Below are positions 51,905-61,791 of a stretch of 64,000 nucleotides of DNA, in pieces. Numbering within the stretch: the first letter of the stretch is position 1; each line of letters begins with the position of its first letter. The position numbers and the translations under genes were made by a program. The notes beneath the pieces were generated by a model. It was given only the letters and a program-made list of their open reading frames with translations, searched no databases and was not told the DNA's origin. The DNA lies in assembly GCF_023954305.1 (NCBI RefSeq), contig NZ_JAMLIG010000003.1, forward strand, positions 357,967 to 421,966. Reading direction: 5' to 3'. Origin of the DNA: Mesorhizobium sp. (lineage in GTDB: Bacteria; Pseudomonadota; Alphaproteobacteria; Rhizobiales; Rhizobiaceae).

Positions 51905-52510
51905 TGGCCGAAGCCAAGCCGGTCCACACACCAGGTTCGGGAAGCGACGGAATGACCGTTTCACCATCTCCTGCCATTTTGCTGCAATTGCCGGGGTGAG
52001 ACCTCCTTCTGCTATTCTTCGTTTGCCCCTTCGCCTCAACCTGCTTTGACCGACGGTGCGGGCTCGTAGAATGCGCCGCCCGAGAGCATGGCCCATACGA
52101 TCCTCGCATTCTTATTGCGAGCGCGACAGCAGCGATGTTCGGATGTCGCCTTTGACGCAGCTTACCGAGCCAGAGGCTTCGTGGATCCTGCTTGCCGGCT
52201 GCTTTGCCGAGCGCAGCGCGAGCGCCATGGATCATCAATGTGCGCAGATAGCGATCACCGCGTTTGCTGATACCGAACAGGCGGGCTCGCCCTCCACTGG
52301 ATCGTTGTTTCGGCACCAGGCCGCGCCAGGCCGCGCCAGGCCGCGAACTGGCGGCCGTTTCTTGAGGCACGTTCAATCGCCCACGGCAGCGATCAAGGCG
52401 GTTGCCGTCACAGGACCGATGCCTTCGATCTTTCCAAGCCGCTGGCAATGCTCCCGGGTGCGGAAGATCTCCCCCTAACCGCCGAAGCCGTGACGGAGAC
52501 GTGGATACCA
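51905..52510 (-). pseudogene. IS110-family transposase C-terminal remnant
   Basis: On the minus strand AAWRGLVPKQRSSGGRARLF, GISKRGDRYLRTLMIHGARA, LWLGKLRQRRHPNIAAVALA is the conserved C-terminal domain of IS110 transposases; the upstream part (IGPVTATALIAAVGD) is present in other frames. It is not the other half of the plus-strand relic at 49778, because the orientation differs. Confidence 0.78.
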
Positions 52511-52757
52511 CTGCGCATCCCGCAATGTCGCACATCGCCTCATCCCGGGGAATCCCGTCAGGCCTCGTCTGTCCCGATCAATCCACTAGCGGGAACCGTT
52601 CCTGCCCTCACTGCTTCTTACGAAACGGTATTCCCGGCGTAAGACCCCGGTATGGCTCTTTTCATAGAAGCCATATGCCGGGAGCGGACCTGTGGTCGCA
52701 AGACTTCCGACTTCTTTGCAAGCGCCCCGCCTGCTTGCCAGCCTGGAGACCAAAATC

Positions 52758-53021
52758 ATGAAAACTCTCATTCTCGGTGCCGCCCTTTCGACCGTCGGCG
52801 CCGCCAGCGCAAACAACTCATCGGCTTACGCAGCCAGCGCCGTTCCGTGTAAAGACATGCTCAAGGAGGTTCGATCAACGATGGAAACCGCGAAGCTCAG
52901 CGATGCGGACAAGGCCAAGGTCAGCGAACTCGAAGCCGAAGGCGTCGAGCGTTGCGACGCCGACGACGGCCAGCGAGCCGACGGCTTCTTCGCCGAAGCT
53001 TTGAAGATCATGGGCAAGTAA
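52758..53021 (+). CDS. Small secreted helical protein
   Basis: An 87-residue protein with a signal peptide (about 1-27, ending AYAAS) and a helical mature part with two cysteines (VPCKDMLKEV, VERCDADDG), resembling small periplasmic proteins of rhizobia. It is followed 41 bases later by a COG4705 membrane protein with which it likely forms an operon, a lone intact unit among IS relics. Confidence 0.65.
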   Translation: MKTLILGAALSTVGAASANNSSAYAASAVPCKDMLKEVRSTMETAKLSDADKAKVSELEAEGVERCDADDGQRADGFFAEALKIMGK

Positions 53022-53062
53022 GCCTGCAAACCCCGACCTTCGAAGCTCAAAGGAGAATTCCA

Positions 53063-53875
53063 ATGCCGACGCCGGCAATCGAAAGCGCGCCGATCCAGTT
53101 CAACAGGGTGCCGAAGGTCACGGTCGACTTTTGGCTCATCAAGCTCATGGCCGTTACCATGGGCGAAACCGCTGCCGACTATTTGGCGGTCAATATGGGA
53201 CTTGGCCTTACGGCCACGTCCCTCATCATGAGCACGGTGCTTGCCGTCGCAATCGCTCTCCAGTTCGCACAGAGGCGTTATGTGCCGTGGACATACTGGA
53301 TCGCTGTCGTCCTCGTCAGCGTTGTTGGCACATTGATTACAGACAATCTGGTCGACAATTTCGGCGTTTCACTCAGCACCACCGCGATCGTCTTTAGCGT
53401 GGCTTTGGCGGCAACATTCGCCGTCTGGTATACGTTTGAGAAGACACTGTCGATCCATTCCATCTTCACGACCCGACGCGAGATATTCTACTGGACCGCG
53501 ATTCTGCTGACGTTCGCACTTGGAACCGCAGTGGGCGATCTGGTGGCGGAATATTTCGCTCTGGGTTACCTTGTGACAGGGCTGCTGTTCGGCGCCGTCA
53601 TCGCCGCGATAGCCTTCGCCCACTATGTTTTGAAGATCGATGCGATTCTCGCCTTCTGGCTCGCCTATATCCTTACCAGGCCTCTTGGCGCGTCGTTCGG
53701 CGATCTTCTTTCACAACCGTTGGAATATGGCGGTCTCGGCTTCGGGACCACCATTACCAGCGTGATTTTCCTGGTCTGCATCGCCGCGACCGTAGTCTAC
53801 ATGTCAGTAACTCACGATGGCAGCGAAGCTTCGGCCAATCTGCCGGACCGAGTTCCGGCGAATTCGAAGGTTTGA
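53063..53875 (+). CDS. COG4705-like polytopic membrane protein
   Basis: A 270-residue protein with about seven or eight helices and a duplicated half: KVTVDFWLIKLMAVTMGETA and the later FYWTAILLTFALGTAVGDLV and DAILAFWLAYILTRPLGASF have the same form, an internal repeat typical of this uncharacterised family. The ATG at 53063 has AAGGAG seven bases upstream. Function unknown; conserved acidic and Thr residues in helices suggest ion or small-molecule transport. Confidence 0.8.
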   Translation: MPTPAIESAPIQFNRVPKVTVDFWLIKLMAVTMGETAADYLAVNMGLGLTATSLIMSTVLAVAIALQFAQRRYVPWTYWIAVVLVSVVGTLITDNLVDNFGVSLSTTAIVFSVALAATFAVWYTFEKTLSIHSIFTTRREIFYWTAILLTFALGTAVGDLVAEYFALGYLVTGLLFGAVIAAIAFAHYVLKIDAILAFWLAYILTRPLGASFGDLLSQPLEYGGLGFGTTITSVIFLVCIAATVVYMSVTHDGSEASANLPDRVPANSKV

Positions 53876-54339
53876 GCGGACAGGCATTCAAATGCAAGCA
53901 GGGCGGACAGTTCGAGAGACAGCCCGTCCTGCATTTTGGTTGGTAATGTATGACGATATTCACCGGGATCGGGGACGTGAGCGCCAACTTTCCACTCAAG
54001 AAGACTGACTGGCCAGGGACCGGTAAGCTGCCGCTAATCTTGAGCCTCGCGTGCACCGGCCGATCAGCGGCGCAATTGCGGATCTCATCGCTGCCTTTTT
54101 GGTTACTTGGCTGTCAGGTTCCTCGCGCCCACTTAGTCATCCTGTGCACGACAGTTGCTGGTCACTCTTCGGGCGAGGTCCCCGTCACCGTCGTTGACCA
54201 TCAAGGGCAATCCGGCAGCAGCAGAGCGGAGGCCGGGCTTCTTGTGGAAGGCCATATCCGAGACGCCCCACGCCTTCGCCGGGGCTAGGTTGTTGCGCGT
54301 GGCGAAGCTGCCATCGGCGCCGCTTGCCGCGGCGCTTGA
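53876..54339. other. Stretch without a supported gene
   Basis: Between the COG4705 gene and an IS3 relic. Frames are short and unremarkable; I see no RNA gene, hairpin or family signature. Confidence 0.35.
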
Positions 54340-55010
54340 CCATAGAGGTCGATGTGGCGCTCCAGCATTGGCTACGGCTATCGGCGTGTACCCGTCCTGC
54401 TGACGCGCGAAGGCTGGGACATCAACATGAAGCGGACCTATCGCATTTACAGGGACTTGGGCTTGTAGCTCAGGAGTAAGACACCGAAGCGCCGGGTCAA
54501 GGCTAAGCTGAGAGAAGATCGTGCCGCAGCGGTTGGACCCAACGACGCATGGGCCATGGACTTCGTCCACGATCAGCTCGCCACAGGGAAGAAGATCCGC
54601 GTGCTGACGGTCGTCGACACGTTCACCGCTACGTGCAGGTGCTCGATCCCCGATTCAGCTACCGGGCCGAGGACGTGGTCCGGGCACTGGAGCAGGTCTG
54701 TCCGACGATCGGCTATCCGAAGACGATCCGCGTCGACCAGGGCTCCGAGTTCGTCTCCCGCGACCTCGATCTGTGAGCCTATGCGAAAGGCGTGGCGCTC
54801 GACTTCAGCCGGCTGGGGAAGCCGACCGACAACGCCTGCATCGAGGCCTTCAATGGTCGCTTCCAGACAGAGTGTCTGAACGCCCACTGGTTCCTGACGA
54901 GGTCCGCCCGCATGGGGCGATCGGGCACAAAGTGCCGATCTCGTTGATCAATCCCGATAGGCCACCAGCCCGCCATTGTGAAAAGGCCGGGAAACTCAAC
55001 TTCCGGCGGT
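54340..55010 (+). pseudogene. IS3-family (IS407-type) OrfB remnant
   Basis: Pieces in several frames: YGYRRVPVLLTREGWDINMK, a stop at about 54466, KTPKRRVKAKLREDRA, DAWAMDFVHDQLATGKKIRV, VQVLDPRFSYRAEDVVRALE, TIRVDQGSEFVSRDLDL with a stop at 54775, DNACIEAFNGRFQTECLNAH and AIGHKVPISLINPDRP. The order is that of an IS407-group integrase. Inactive. Confidence 0.8.
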
Positions 55011-55268
55011 CCAGAGAATGGGACCGGAGCACATTCTTGGCGCATTGTCGGCCCCGATGGTGGCAGGCTTTGGAGGCAGTGGCATGATCCACCGTACCTG
55101 AAACCGCCGGGTCTCGCTCGCACAGTGTCACGATTCGTTTAATCAAATCAATATCTTGCCGTTTGTGGATGAAAACTAGACTAGTCTAAAGTGCAATTCG
55201 GCGGATTTGGGTGAAGGTCCTTTGGCCGCGTCCGGCTTCCCGCACGCGAAAGTCCGTCGAATTGGATT

Positions 55269-57797
55269 TCATTTTCTGAGTTTCGGAATGGCCGACGCGA
55301 TCACTGGCTTCCCCGAAACCTCACTAGGCACGAGCCATCTGATCATAGCGACCTTCAACGCGTCGTTCACAACTAGGCACGAGATGAGCGCGTAGCCGAA
55401 TATCGCGAGTATCTGCCACCAGGGCAAAGGCGCGAACCCCTTGAGCCCCACGAACGTCAGAACGGTGCCGATGACGGCGTCCGCGGCGAGAGCTGACATG
55501 AAGATTTTGCTCGGCAGGCTCGACCAGAACCAGCTGCGCTCTCGGGCCGACACGACCGAGAACACGGCGAAGTACAGGAGCATGAGAAAGCTGAACGTGT
55601 AGAGAGCGTCGTTGTTGGTCGCCAGATCGAATTTCGTCCAGCCGATCCACAAGAGGAAAAGCGTTTCGGCAACCATGGCGATGCCGAGAACGATGGACAC
55701 GGCGATGAAGCCGCCAATGTTCCATGTCTCCGGATTCTTCGATGGTCTAACATTGTCCGTGGAGAGGGAGACTTTCGCGAAATCGGTCAGGAACACGAGC
55801 AGCAGCATCGCCAAGGCCGAGACCACGAACTTGCCCGTTACAAGAAATGCGATGGCCACGAAGGCAGCCTTCAGGATGGTTCGGCTTATCTTGTTGATGA
55901 CCCAAGTGAGGATGCGCTGATAGATCGTCCGCCCCTGCTCGACCAACGTGATAATGTTGGTGAGGCCAGCGTCTGTAAGCACAACGCTCGCAGCGCCCTT
56001 GGCAACGTCCGTCGCGGTGGTGACGGCTATCCCCACCTCGGCCTGGCGCAGGGCCGGTGCATCGTTGACGCCGTCCCCCGTCATGCCGGTGACGTGCCCC
56101 GCCGCCTGCAAATGCTTCACCACGATATACTTGTCTTCAGGGTATACTTCTGCAAAACCGTCGGCGCCGGCGAATAGGTCGGCCGTTTCCGCGCCTTTTT
56201 GTGTGCTCGCGGCTTTCAAATCCGCGACGCGCTGGATCTTGGAGAGTCCGACACCTTGGCCGATCTCGAGCGCCACCGGGAGCGCATCGCCCGTCAGCAT
56301 CTTCACCTGCACTCCCAGTTCATGAAGAGTTGCGATGAGTTGCTTTGCGTCCGGTCGCGGCGGATCGTAGAGCGCCACAAGTCCAAGCAAGACAGGCGTG
56401 GCGTTCTCGACGCCGCGCGCCACCGCCAGCGTGCGATAGCCCTTTGTAGCCGACGCGCTGGCGCGCGCATCCAGCGCCTCGACCGCGGGGGGCTGGAGCC
56501 CACAGACTTCGGCGATCGTCCGCAGGGCGCCTTTCATCACGCGCAGCCGCTGTCCGTTCTGCTCGAAAACGGCCTCCGTCCGACGGGTTTTCGCGTCGAA
56601 CGGCGCGAAGGAAACGGGTGTGACGGCGGCAAGTCCGTCGAACACATGATGCGCGTTCGCCGCAGCGAGAAGGGCGAGATCGATCGGATCCTGGTTGGAT
56701 TCTTGCGACGCGAGAGCGCCAGCGACCAAGACGTCGGTTTCCGTAGCGTGTTCCGACGGAATCACGCTCGTGACCGCCAGTTGGTTCATCGTGATCGTGC
56801 CGGTCTTGTCCACGCAAAGCACGTCCATTGTCGCGGCGTCTTCCGTAGCACTCAGCCGGGTGACCAAAACCCCACGCCGGGCCAGTTCCCTTGACCCGAA
56901 GGCCATGCTGACGGTAAACATGACCGGAAGGGCGACCGGCAACGCGCTCATCAGAAGTACCAGTAGGAGCGGGATCATTTCGAGCAACGGCGCGCCGCGG
57001 ATCAGAGAAAGCATGAGCACCATGCCGAGAAGTGCGCCGACAATAACGAACAGCCAGCGCACGATCTTTGCCACGACCGCTTCGATATGAAGTTTCGGAC
57101 GTGCTTCCTGAACCAGTTCCGTCGTGCGGCCGAAATAGGTTCGCGCGCCCGTCAGGATAACCACGCCATTGCCTTCGCCGCGCCGGACGATGCTTCCCGA
57201 CGAGAGGACCTCGCCCGGCACTTTGTCCGCCTCTTTCGACTCGCCGGTTAGCGCTGATTGGTCCACGCTCATGGCGCCGGTGAGGAGTTTCACGTCCGCT
57301 GGAATGATGTCGCCTGGACGAACGCGGACGATGTCGCCTGGTACCAGTTCTCGGGCGGGAACCACTTGCCAGCGTGAATCACGAAGGGAACGGGCGTTGA
57401 CCTGCAGGCGCTTGCGCAGGGCCTCTACTACTCCAGCGGCTCGCTGTTCCTGAGTGAAGCTCAGCATGGCATTGAGAATCAGCAGCGCGCTCACGACCGC
57501 GAGGTCGGTGTAATTCCCGAGCACGGCGGATAGAATTATGATCAGCTCAAGCATCCAAGCGGAAATCCCCCAGAACTTCTTCAGGAATTTCAGGGCCGGA
57601 TGCCCCTTCTTTTCGGCGATTTCGTTGTAGCCGTGCTTCTTGCGCTGTGTATCGACCTCCGCGTGCGTGAGTCCGGTATCGGGATTTACGTGGAGCGCCG
57701 CGAGCGTGTCGGGAACTGCCGCGGTGGCGATGTTGGGGGCGCTTGGGGGCTCCGAGTGTGACGGTCGGACGTCGGAATCATTTGGGGGTGGTCTCAT
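55269..57797 (-). CDS. P-type ATPase, PMA1-like (type IIIA proton pump family)
   Basis: An 842-residue pump. Cation-ATPase N-domain (LAALHVNPDTGLTHAEV), actuator loop with LTGES, catalytic VDKTGTITMNQ (phosphorylated Asp), KGALRTIAEV (nucleotide site), GDGVNDAPALRQAEVG, and ten helices ending without a metal-binding tail. The order and length fit plasma-membrane H+-ATPases rather than Ca or K pumps. The ATG at 57797 follows AAGGA by eight bases, so the longer frame is rejected. All motifs are intact. IS relics flank it on both sides, so it was probably acquired with them. Confidence 0.9.
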   Translation of the reverse strand: MRPPPNDSDVRPSHSEPPSAPNIATAAVPDTLAALHVNPDTGLTHAEVDTQRKKHGYNEIAEKKGHPALKFLKKFWGISAWMLELIIILSAVLGNYTDLAVVSALLILNAMLSFTQEQRAAGVVEALRKRLQVNARSLRDSRWQVVPARELVPGDIVRVRPGDIIPADVKLLTGAMSVDQSALTGESKEADKVPGEVLSSGSIVRRGEGNGVVILTGARTYFGRTTELVQEARPKLHIEAVVAKIVRWLFVIVGALLGMVLMLSLIRGAPLLEMIPLLLVLLMSALPVALPVMFTVSMAFGSRELARRGVLVTRLSATEDAATMDVLCVDKTGTITMNQLAVTSVIPSEHATETDVLVAGALASQESNQDPIDLALLAAANAHHVFDGLAAVTPVSFAPFDAKTRRTEAVFEQNGQRLRVMKGALRTIAEVCGLQPPAVEALDARASASATKGYRTLAVARGVENATPVLLGLVALYDPPRPDAKQLIATLHELGVQVKMLTGDALPVALEIGQGVGLSKIQRVADLKAASTQKGAETADLFAGADGFAEVYPEDKYIVVKHLQAAGHVTGMTGDGVNDAPALRQAEVGIAVTTATDVAKGAASVVLTDAGLTNIITLVEQGRTIYQRILTWVINKISRTILKAAFVAIAFLVTGKFVVSALAMLLLVFLTDFAKVSLSTDNVRPSKNPETWNIGGFIAVSIVLGIAMVAETLFLLWIGWTKFDLATNNDALYTFSFLMLLYFAVFSVVSARERSWFWSSLPSKIFMSALAADAVIGTVLTFVGLKGFAPLPWWQILAIFGYALISCLVVNDALKVAMIRWLVPSEVSGKPVIASAIPKLRK

Positions 57798-57939
57798 CGG
57801 GAATATCCTTTTCCAGCCCTTGTGAAAGTCACGCCAGTTTGTCTGGACCGCTCGTCCGTCGCTGTCGGGGTTGACATAAACGATGACGGCAGACGATACG
57901 TCCATTTCTATGGCTGTCATCGAGCCCTTTCAGAGCTAC

Positions 57940-58245
57940 ACCGCCGACGCGCTGTGAAGGGCGAACGCTCCATGTCGGAGTTGGCCACGGATTATGGCGT
58001 GCACCGGTAAAGTGATGGCCTGCGGCGTTTCGAATACGCTTAAGGCCGACTTCTGCGTCGAGGCACTGAACGAGACCACTAACGAGTTCGGCCCGCCGAG
58101 ATCATGAATACTGACCAAGGCTCGCAGTCCACCTCCTTCGTCTGGACCGACAGGCTGAAGCGGGTCGGGACCCGGATCTCCATGGACGGCAAGGGACGCT
58201 GCCTGGACAGCCTCTTCATCGAGCGCCCGTCCCGGTCCCTGTAAA
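57940..58245 (+). pseudogene. IS3-family remnant (OrfA start joined to OrfB end)
   Basis: RRRAVKGERSMSELATDYGV is an OrfA helix-turn-helix piece. After a gap, EIMNTDQGSQSTSFVWTDRL, KRVGTRISMDGKGRCLDSLF and IERPSRSL are the catalytic D..E end of an OrfB. The about 800 bp between them in a full element are deleted, with one frame change. Confidence 0.75.
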
Positions 58246-58496
58246 GCGGCCCTAGGTTTTCATTCTCAAAAGGCTGCTCGGAGATATGCTATCAGGTAGT
58301 GCGGGGGCGGTCTAAGGGGGGACTGCGCCCCGCGCTTTTGACGGCAGCCTATGCCATATCCTCTAAATAGTGGATGTGCGTGAACCTACCGTAAGACCGT
58401 ATGTCCGCCTCTGCCGGTGAGGTGGTTCCCCCTACACTACGCGTCCGAGGGTTGCTCGGACGGTCTGGGCCGATCCTCACCACAGGAGGACGAGCC

Positions 58497-59606
58497 ATGT
58501 CGGATTGTAGAGAAGCATTTGTCGGAATCGATGTCGCCAAGTTGAAGAACGCCGTCGCTATTGCGGAAGCCGGCCGGGAGGGAGAAGTTCGCTTTTTCGG
58601 CGAGGTCGATTCCTCGGATCAAAGCATGCGCCGCATTATCCAACGGATCGTCGGCAGATTCGATCGAGTCCATTTCTGCTACGAGGCAGGGCCGACCGGC
58701 TATGGTCTCTATCGGCTGATCCGCACGCTGGGCCATGAATGCACCGTTGTTGCACCATCGCTGATCCCGCGGAAGCCCGGTGATCGGGTGAAGACCAATC
58801 ATCGAGACGCTATCTCTCTCGCCCGGCTATTGCGCGCCGGCGAGCTGACTGCGGTATGGGTTCCAGACGAAGGTCACGAGGCGATACGGGATCTCGTTCG
58901 CGCTCGGGCAGCAGCAGTTGAGACGTTGCGCGTCCACCGCCAGCAAGTGAGCGCATTCATGCTGAAGCACGGTCGGCTCTATCCCCGCAAGACGAGCTGG
59001 ACGATGCGCTACCTTCGCTGGCTGCAAGAGCAGCGTTTCGATCATCCCGCACATCAGATCGCGCTCCAGGAGATGGTCGAGGCGGTGCGCGTATCGAAAG
59101 AACGGGTCGAGCGCCTGGAGCGCACGATTGAGGAGTTCGTTCCCGCCTGGTCTCTGGCGCCGCTCGTGCGTGCGTTGCAGGCATTGCGTGGAGTGAATCT
59201 GATCATCGCTGTAACATTCGTCACGGAAGTTGGTGATGTGAGCCGGTTCGAGAGCCCGCGTCAGCTCATGGGCTATCTCGGGCTCGTGCCGAGCGAGCGA
59301 TCTACCGGAGATTCGATCAGGCGCGGCGGCATCACGAAGGCGGGAAACGGCCGCGTCCGTCACATGCTGGTCGAGAGCGCCTGGACCTATCGGCATCCAC
59401 CGAAGGTCGGAAAGATGAAGCTATACCAGTTGGAGCAGGCACCACCGCGCGTGCGCGAGATAGCATGGAAGGCCCAGGTCCGACTGACGACCCGCTACCG
59501 AAAGTTGGCCGCGCGCGGCAAACGGACGACAGTGATCTGCACCGCGATTGCTCGTGAGCTGGCCGGCTTCATGTGGGCTGTCGCGGCGGAGGCGCGCGCG
59601 GCTTAA
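58497..59606 (+). CDS. IS110-family transposase, intact
   Basis: 369 residues with a complete DEDD catalytic set (FVGIDVAKLKNAVAI, FCYEAGPTGYGLYRL, TNHRDAISLARLL) and the C-terminal domain LRGVNLIIAVTFVTEVGDVS, YLGLVPSERSTGDSIRRGGI, TKAGNGRVRHMLVESAWTY. The ATG at 58497 follows AGGAGG. IS110 elements lack clear inverted repeats; the non-coding sequence on either side (about 58300-58496 and 59607-59885) probably belongs to the element and may hold the structured guide-type RNA of the family. It is the only complete transposase here besides the IS3. Confidence 0.9.
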   Translation: MSDCREAFVGIDVAKLKNAVAIAEAGREGEVRFFGEVDSSDQSMRRIIQRIVGRFDRVHFCYEAGPTGYGLYRLIRTLGHECTVVAPSLIPRKPGDRVKTNHRDAISLARLLRAGELTAVWVPDEGHEAIRDLVRARAAAVETLRVHRQQVSAFMLKHGRLYPRKTSWTMRYLRWLQEQRFDHPAHQIALQEMVEAVRVSKERVERLERTIEEFVPAWSLAPLVRALQALRGVNLIIAVTFVTEVGDVSRFESPRQLMGYLGLVPSERSTGDSIRRGGITKAGNGRVRHMLVESAWTYRHPPKVGKMKLYQLEQAPPRVREIAWKAQVRLTTRYRKLAARGKRTTVICTAIARELAGFMWAVAAEARAA

Positions 59607-59885
59607 TTCGTCGCCATAGCGGCGGCAACAACCTCGCTCATGGGCGGAGGCGGAACCACGGCAGGGGAATGTCCGTCAGACGGTTTGTGGCCGGCGAAGA
59701 CCGACGCCCGAAGTAAGATCGGAACAGCCCCAGACGCATAATCGGTAATGCGGTAACCAACCCGCGCATCAGAGCTTGATCACCGACGACTTTCAGTTCC
59801 GCCTCCACCCATGCGCGACCATCAGAATGAACAGCCGTTCCTCGGATCGGGCGGCCTCATGCGGCCCAAACCTTGACAGCGGACA

Positions 59886-60037
59886 TCAGAGCGGTGTTCT
59901 CAGGCCACGGCCTTGGTTTCTGGCTTCTCGGCATAGGCCTAAGGGAGCAGGTCGTCGATCTGGCTGTTGGGATGGCCGTTGACGACCTTGGTGATGATGT
60001 CCGTCAGGTAGGCCATCGGCTCGACGCGGTTGAGCTT
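59886..60037 (-). pseudogene. IS66 TnpC C-terminal fragment
   Basis: On the minus strand NRVEPMAYLTDIITKVVNGH, PNSQIDDLLP and AEKPETKA are the last 45 residues of an IS66 transposase. It is joined directly to the plus-strand IS66 relic, so two copies have recombined. Confidence 0.7.
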
Positions 60038-61191
60038 GGCCGTTTATGGCCCCCACCTGCATCGCTTGATCCTGACGCTTCACTTCTCCGGACAGATGAG
60101 TTGCGAACGGATCGTGGCGCTTCTCAATGGCATGGGGGTGGTGATTTCGAAGCGGCAAGTGGTTCGCTTGCTGACGGCCAGGCTGGAGACGTTCCGCGCC
60201 GAGGACGAAGCCGTGCTGAAGGCGGGCCTGAGCAGCGCGCCCTATATCACGGTCGATGACACGGGCGCGCGCCATGCGGGCAAGAGCGGCTACACGACCC
60301 AGATCGGCTCTCATAGCTTCACGACGTTTCGCACCGGGCCAAGCAAGTCGCGCCTGGCGTTTCTGTCGCGGCTCTGCGGCGGCACGGCGTTCTATGTGAT
60401 CAACGAGGAGGCGCTCGAATACATGCAAGGGCGCAACCTGCCGCAGTCCGTCATCGACAGGCTGGCGAGCCATGCGGAGCGCATCTTCCCGTCCCTGGAA
60501 CAATGGGAGCGCCACTTGAGCGCGCTCGGCCTGACCGACCTGAAGGTCGCACCCGATCCCGTCCTGATCGCCAGCGAAGCGGCGCTGTGGGGTGCGATCC
60601 GCCATCAAGGGTTGTTGCAGGATACCGTCATCGTCTCCGACGACGCCGGCCAGTTTCGTGTCGGGGTGCACGCCCTGTGCTGGGTTCACGCAGAGCGGCT
60701 CATCCATAAACTGGTTCCCGCCAACGACAAGCAACTCAACGCCATCAAGGTCGCCAAGCAGATGGTCTGGTGGTTCTATCGAGCCCTGAAGGATTACAAG
60801 CTCGCACCAGATCCAGACCAGGCACATGCCCTGCGCGCCCGCTTCGACCGCATCTTCAAACGTCGCAGAACCGGCTATGCCCCGCTCGACAGGCTGCTCA
60901 GGCGCCTCTTCCGCCGCAAGGACGAACTATTGCGCGTCCTCGACCACCCGGAAATCCCGCTCAACACCAATGCTTCCGAAAAACGACATCCGCGCCTTCG
61001 TTACAAAGAGGAAAATCTCCAGCGGAACCGTCAGCGACAAAGGCCGCGAAGCGCGCGATGTGATGCTCGGCCTCGCCAAGACCTGCAAGAAAATCAAAAT
61101 CCCGTTCTACCACTACATCGGATCACGCCTGGCAATCGCAGGGCCAGAAATTCCACCTCTGGACAGCCTCATCCGACCAGCTCCGGCCTGA
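60030..61191 (+). pseudogene. IS66-family transposase, N-truncated with one frameshift
   Basis: VYGPHLHRLILTLHFSGQMS, the DDE residues in ITVDDTGARHAGK and IVSDDAGQFRVGVHALCWVH, and NTNASE near 60980. There GAAAAAC has one A too many: with four A the frame continues NDIRAFVTKRKISSGTVSDK, ARDVMLGLAKTCKKIKIPFY and GPEIPPLDSLIRPA to the stop at 61189. The zinc-finger N-terminus is missing. Inactive or a base-call error on top of truncation. Confidence 0.78.
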
Positions 61192-61299
61192 AACCAAAAC
61201 CCTCGCCCGGAAATCTGCCCCGGTTACAACCTGCAGCGGCTAAGTCATGAAAAACGTTGGCGGAAACGCGCCTGCTCGGCATAGTTCGGCGGTCGGCAT

Positions 61300-61335
61300 A
61301 AACCGCCTTATGCCGAGCGCGGCATAAGGCGGTTT
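61300..61335. repeat. Perfect 15-bp inverted repeat with GGCATAA motifs
   Basis: AAACCGCCTTATGCC (61300-61314) and GGCATAAGGCGGTTT (61321-61335) around the loop GAGCGC. Two further CGGCATA copies lie just upstream (61277-61283, 61294-61300). The clustered, symmetric arrangement resembles binding sites of site-specific recombinases at element ends rather than a terminator (no T run). Confidence 0.65.
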
Positions 61336-61398
61336 CAATGAGCGAGGCGATGGTCGCCCAGTGTTCAGCACCCGCATCCGAAGCAGCGTCATGATGCC

Positions 61399-61632
61399 GT
61401 GAATCCGGGCTTCGACGTTGTCGTCACCTATCCCTTCCATCCGCTGGCTGGGCAGACCGTTGTCGTGGTCGGTGAGCATGAGCATGACGGCATCCGCCAC
61501 TTTTTGATTCGGCAGCCACACGGCGGAACCTTCCATCTTCCGGACTGGATGGTCGCCCCACAGGTCGGTGAAATGGAAGTCGTGCCCGGAAACGCTCCTC
61601 TTCTCGTCACCTTTCCGCATACGGCACGATGA
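61399..61632 (+). CDS. DUF5372-like small protein
   Basis: A 77-residue protein (GTG 61399) with VTYPFHPLAGQTVVVVGEHE, RHFLIRQPHGGTFHLPDWMV, the form of the small DUF5372 proteins usually encoded next to integrase/recombinase genes of mobile elements. No integrase is left here; the inverted repeat 64 bp upstream may be the end of that element. Confidence 0.6.
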   Translation: MNPGFDVVVTYPFHPLAGQTVVVVGEHEHDGIRHFLIRQPHGGTFHLPDWMVAPQVGEMEVVPGNAPLLVTFPHTAR

Positions 61633-61791
61633 TCCCGGACAAGTTCCTCTCCCGGATGATGTCGCGCGAATGGGGCGCTCATCGACACCGACCGGTACAT
61701 CCACGAACTCTACAGTTTCGTCGGGGATTTCGAGGCGACCACGATCCGCGCGCCGTCTTCGCGCGCCGTCATCGACGTCTACCGCGATCCC
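61633..61791 (+). other. Unidentified protein fragment
   Basis: One frame reads ALIDTDRYIHELYSFVGDFE, ATTIRAPSSRAVIDVYRDPS without start. It looks like a true protein piece but I do not recognise the family. It ends against the IS5 fragment. Confidence 0.3.

Noticed and set aside
57798..57920. Upstream extension of the P-type ATPase to 57920
   Set aside because: A good ribosome-binding site precedes the ATG at 57797, and the extra 41 residues do not look like part of the family.
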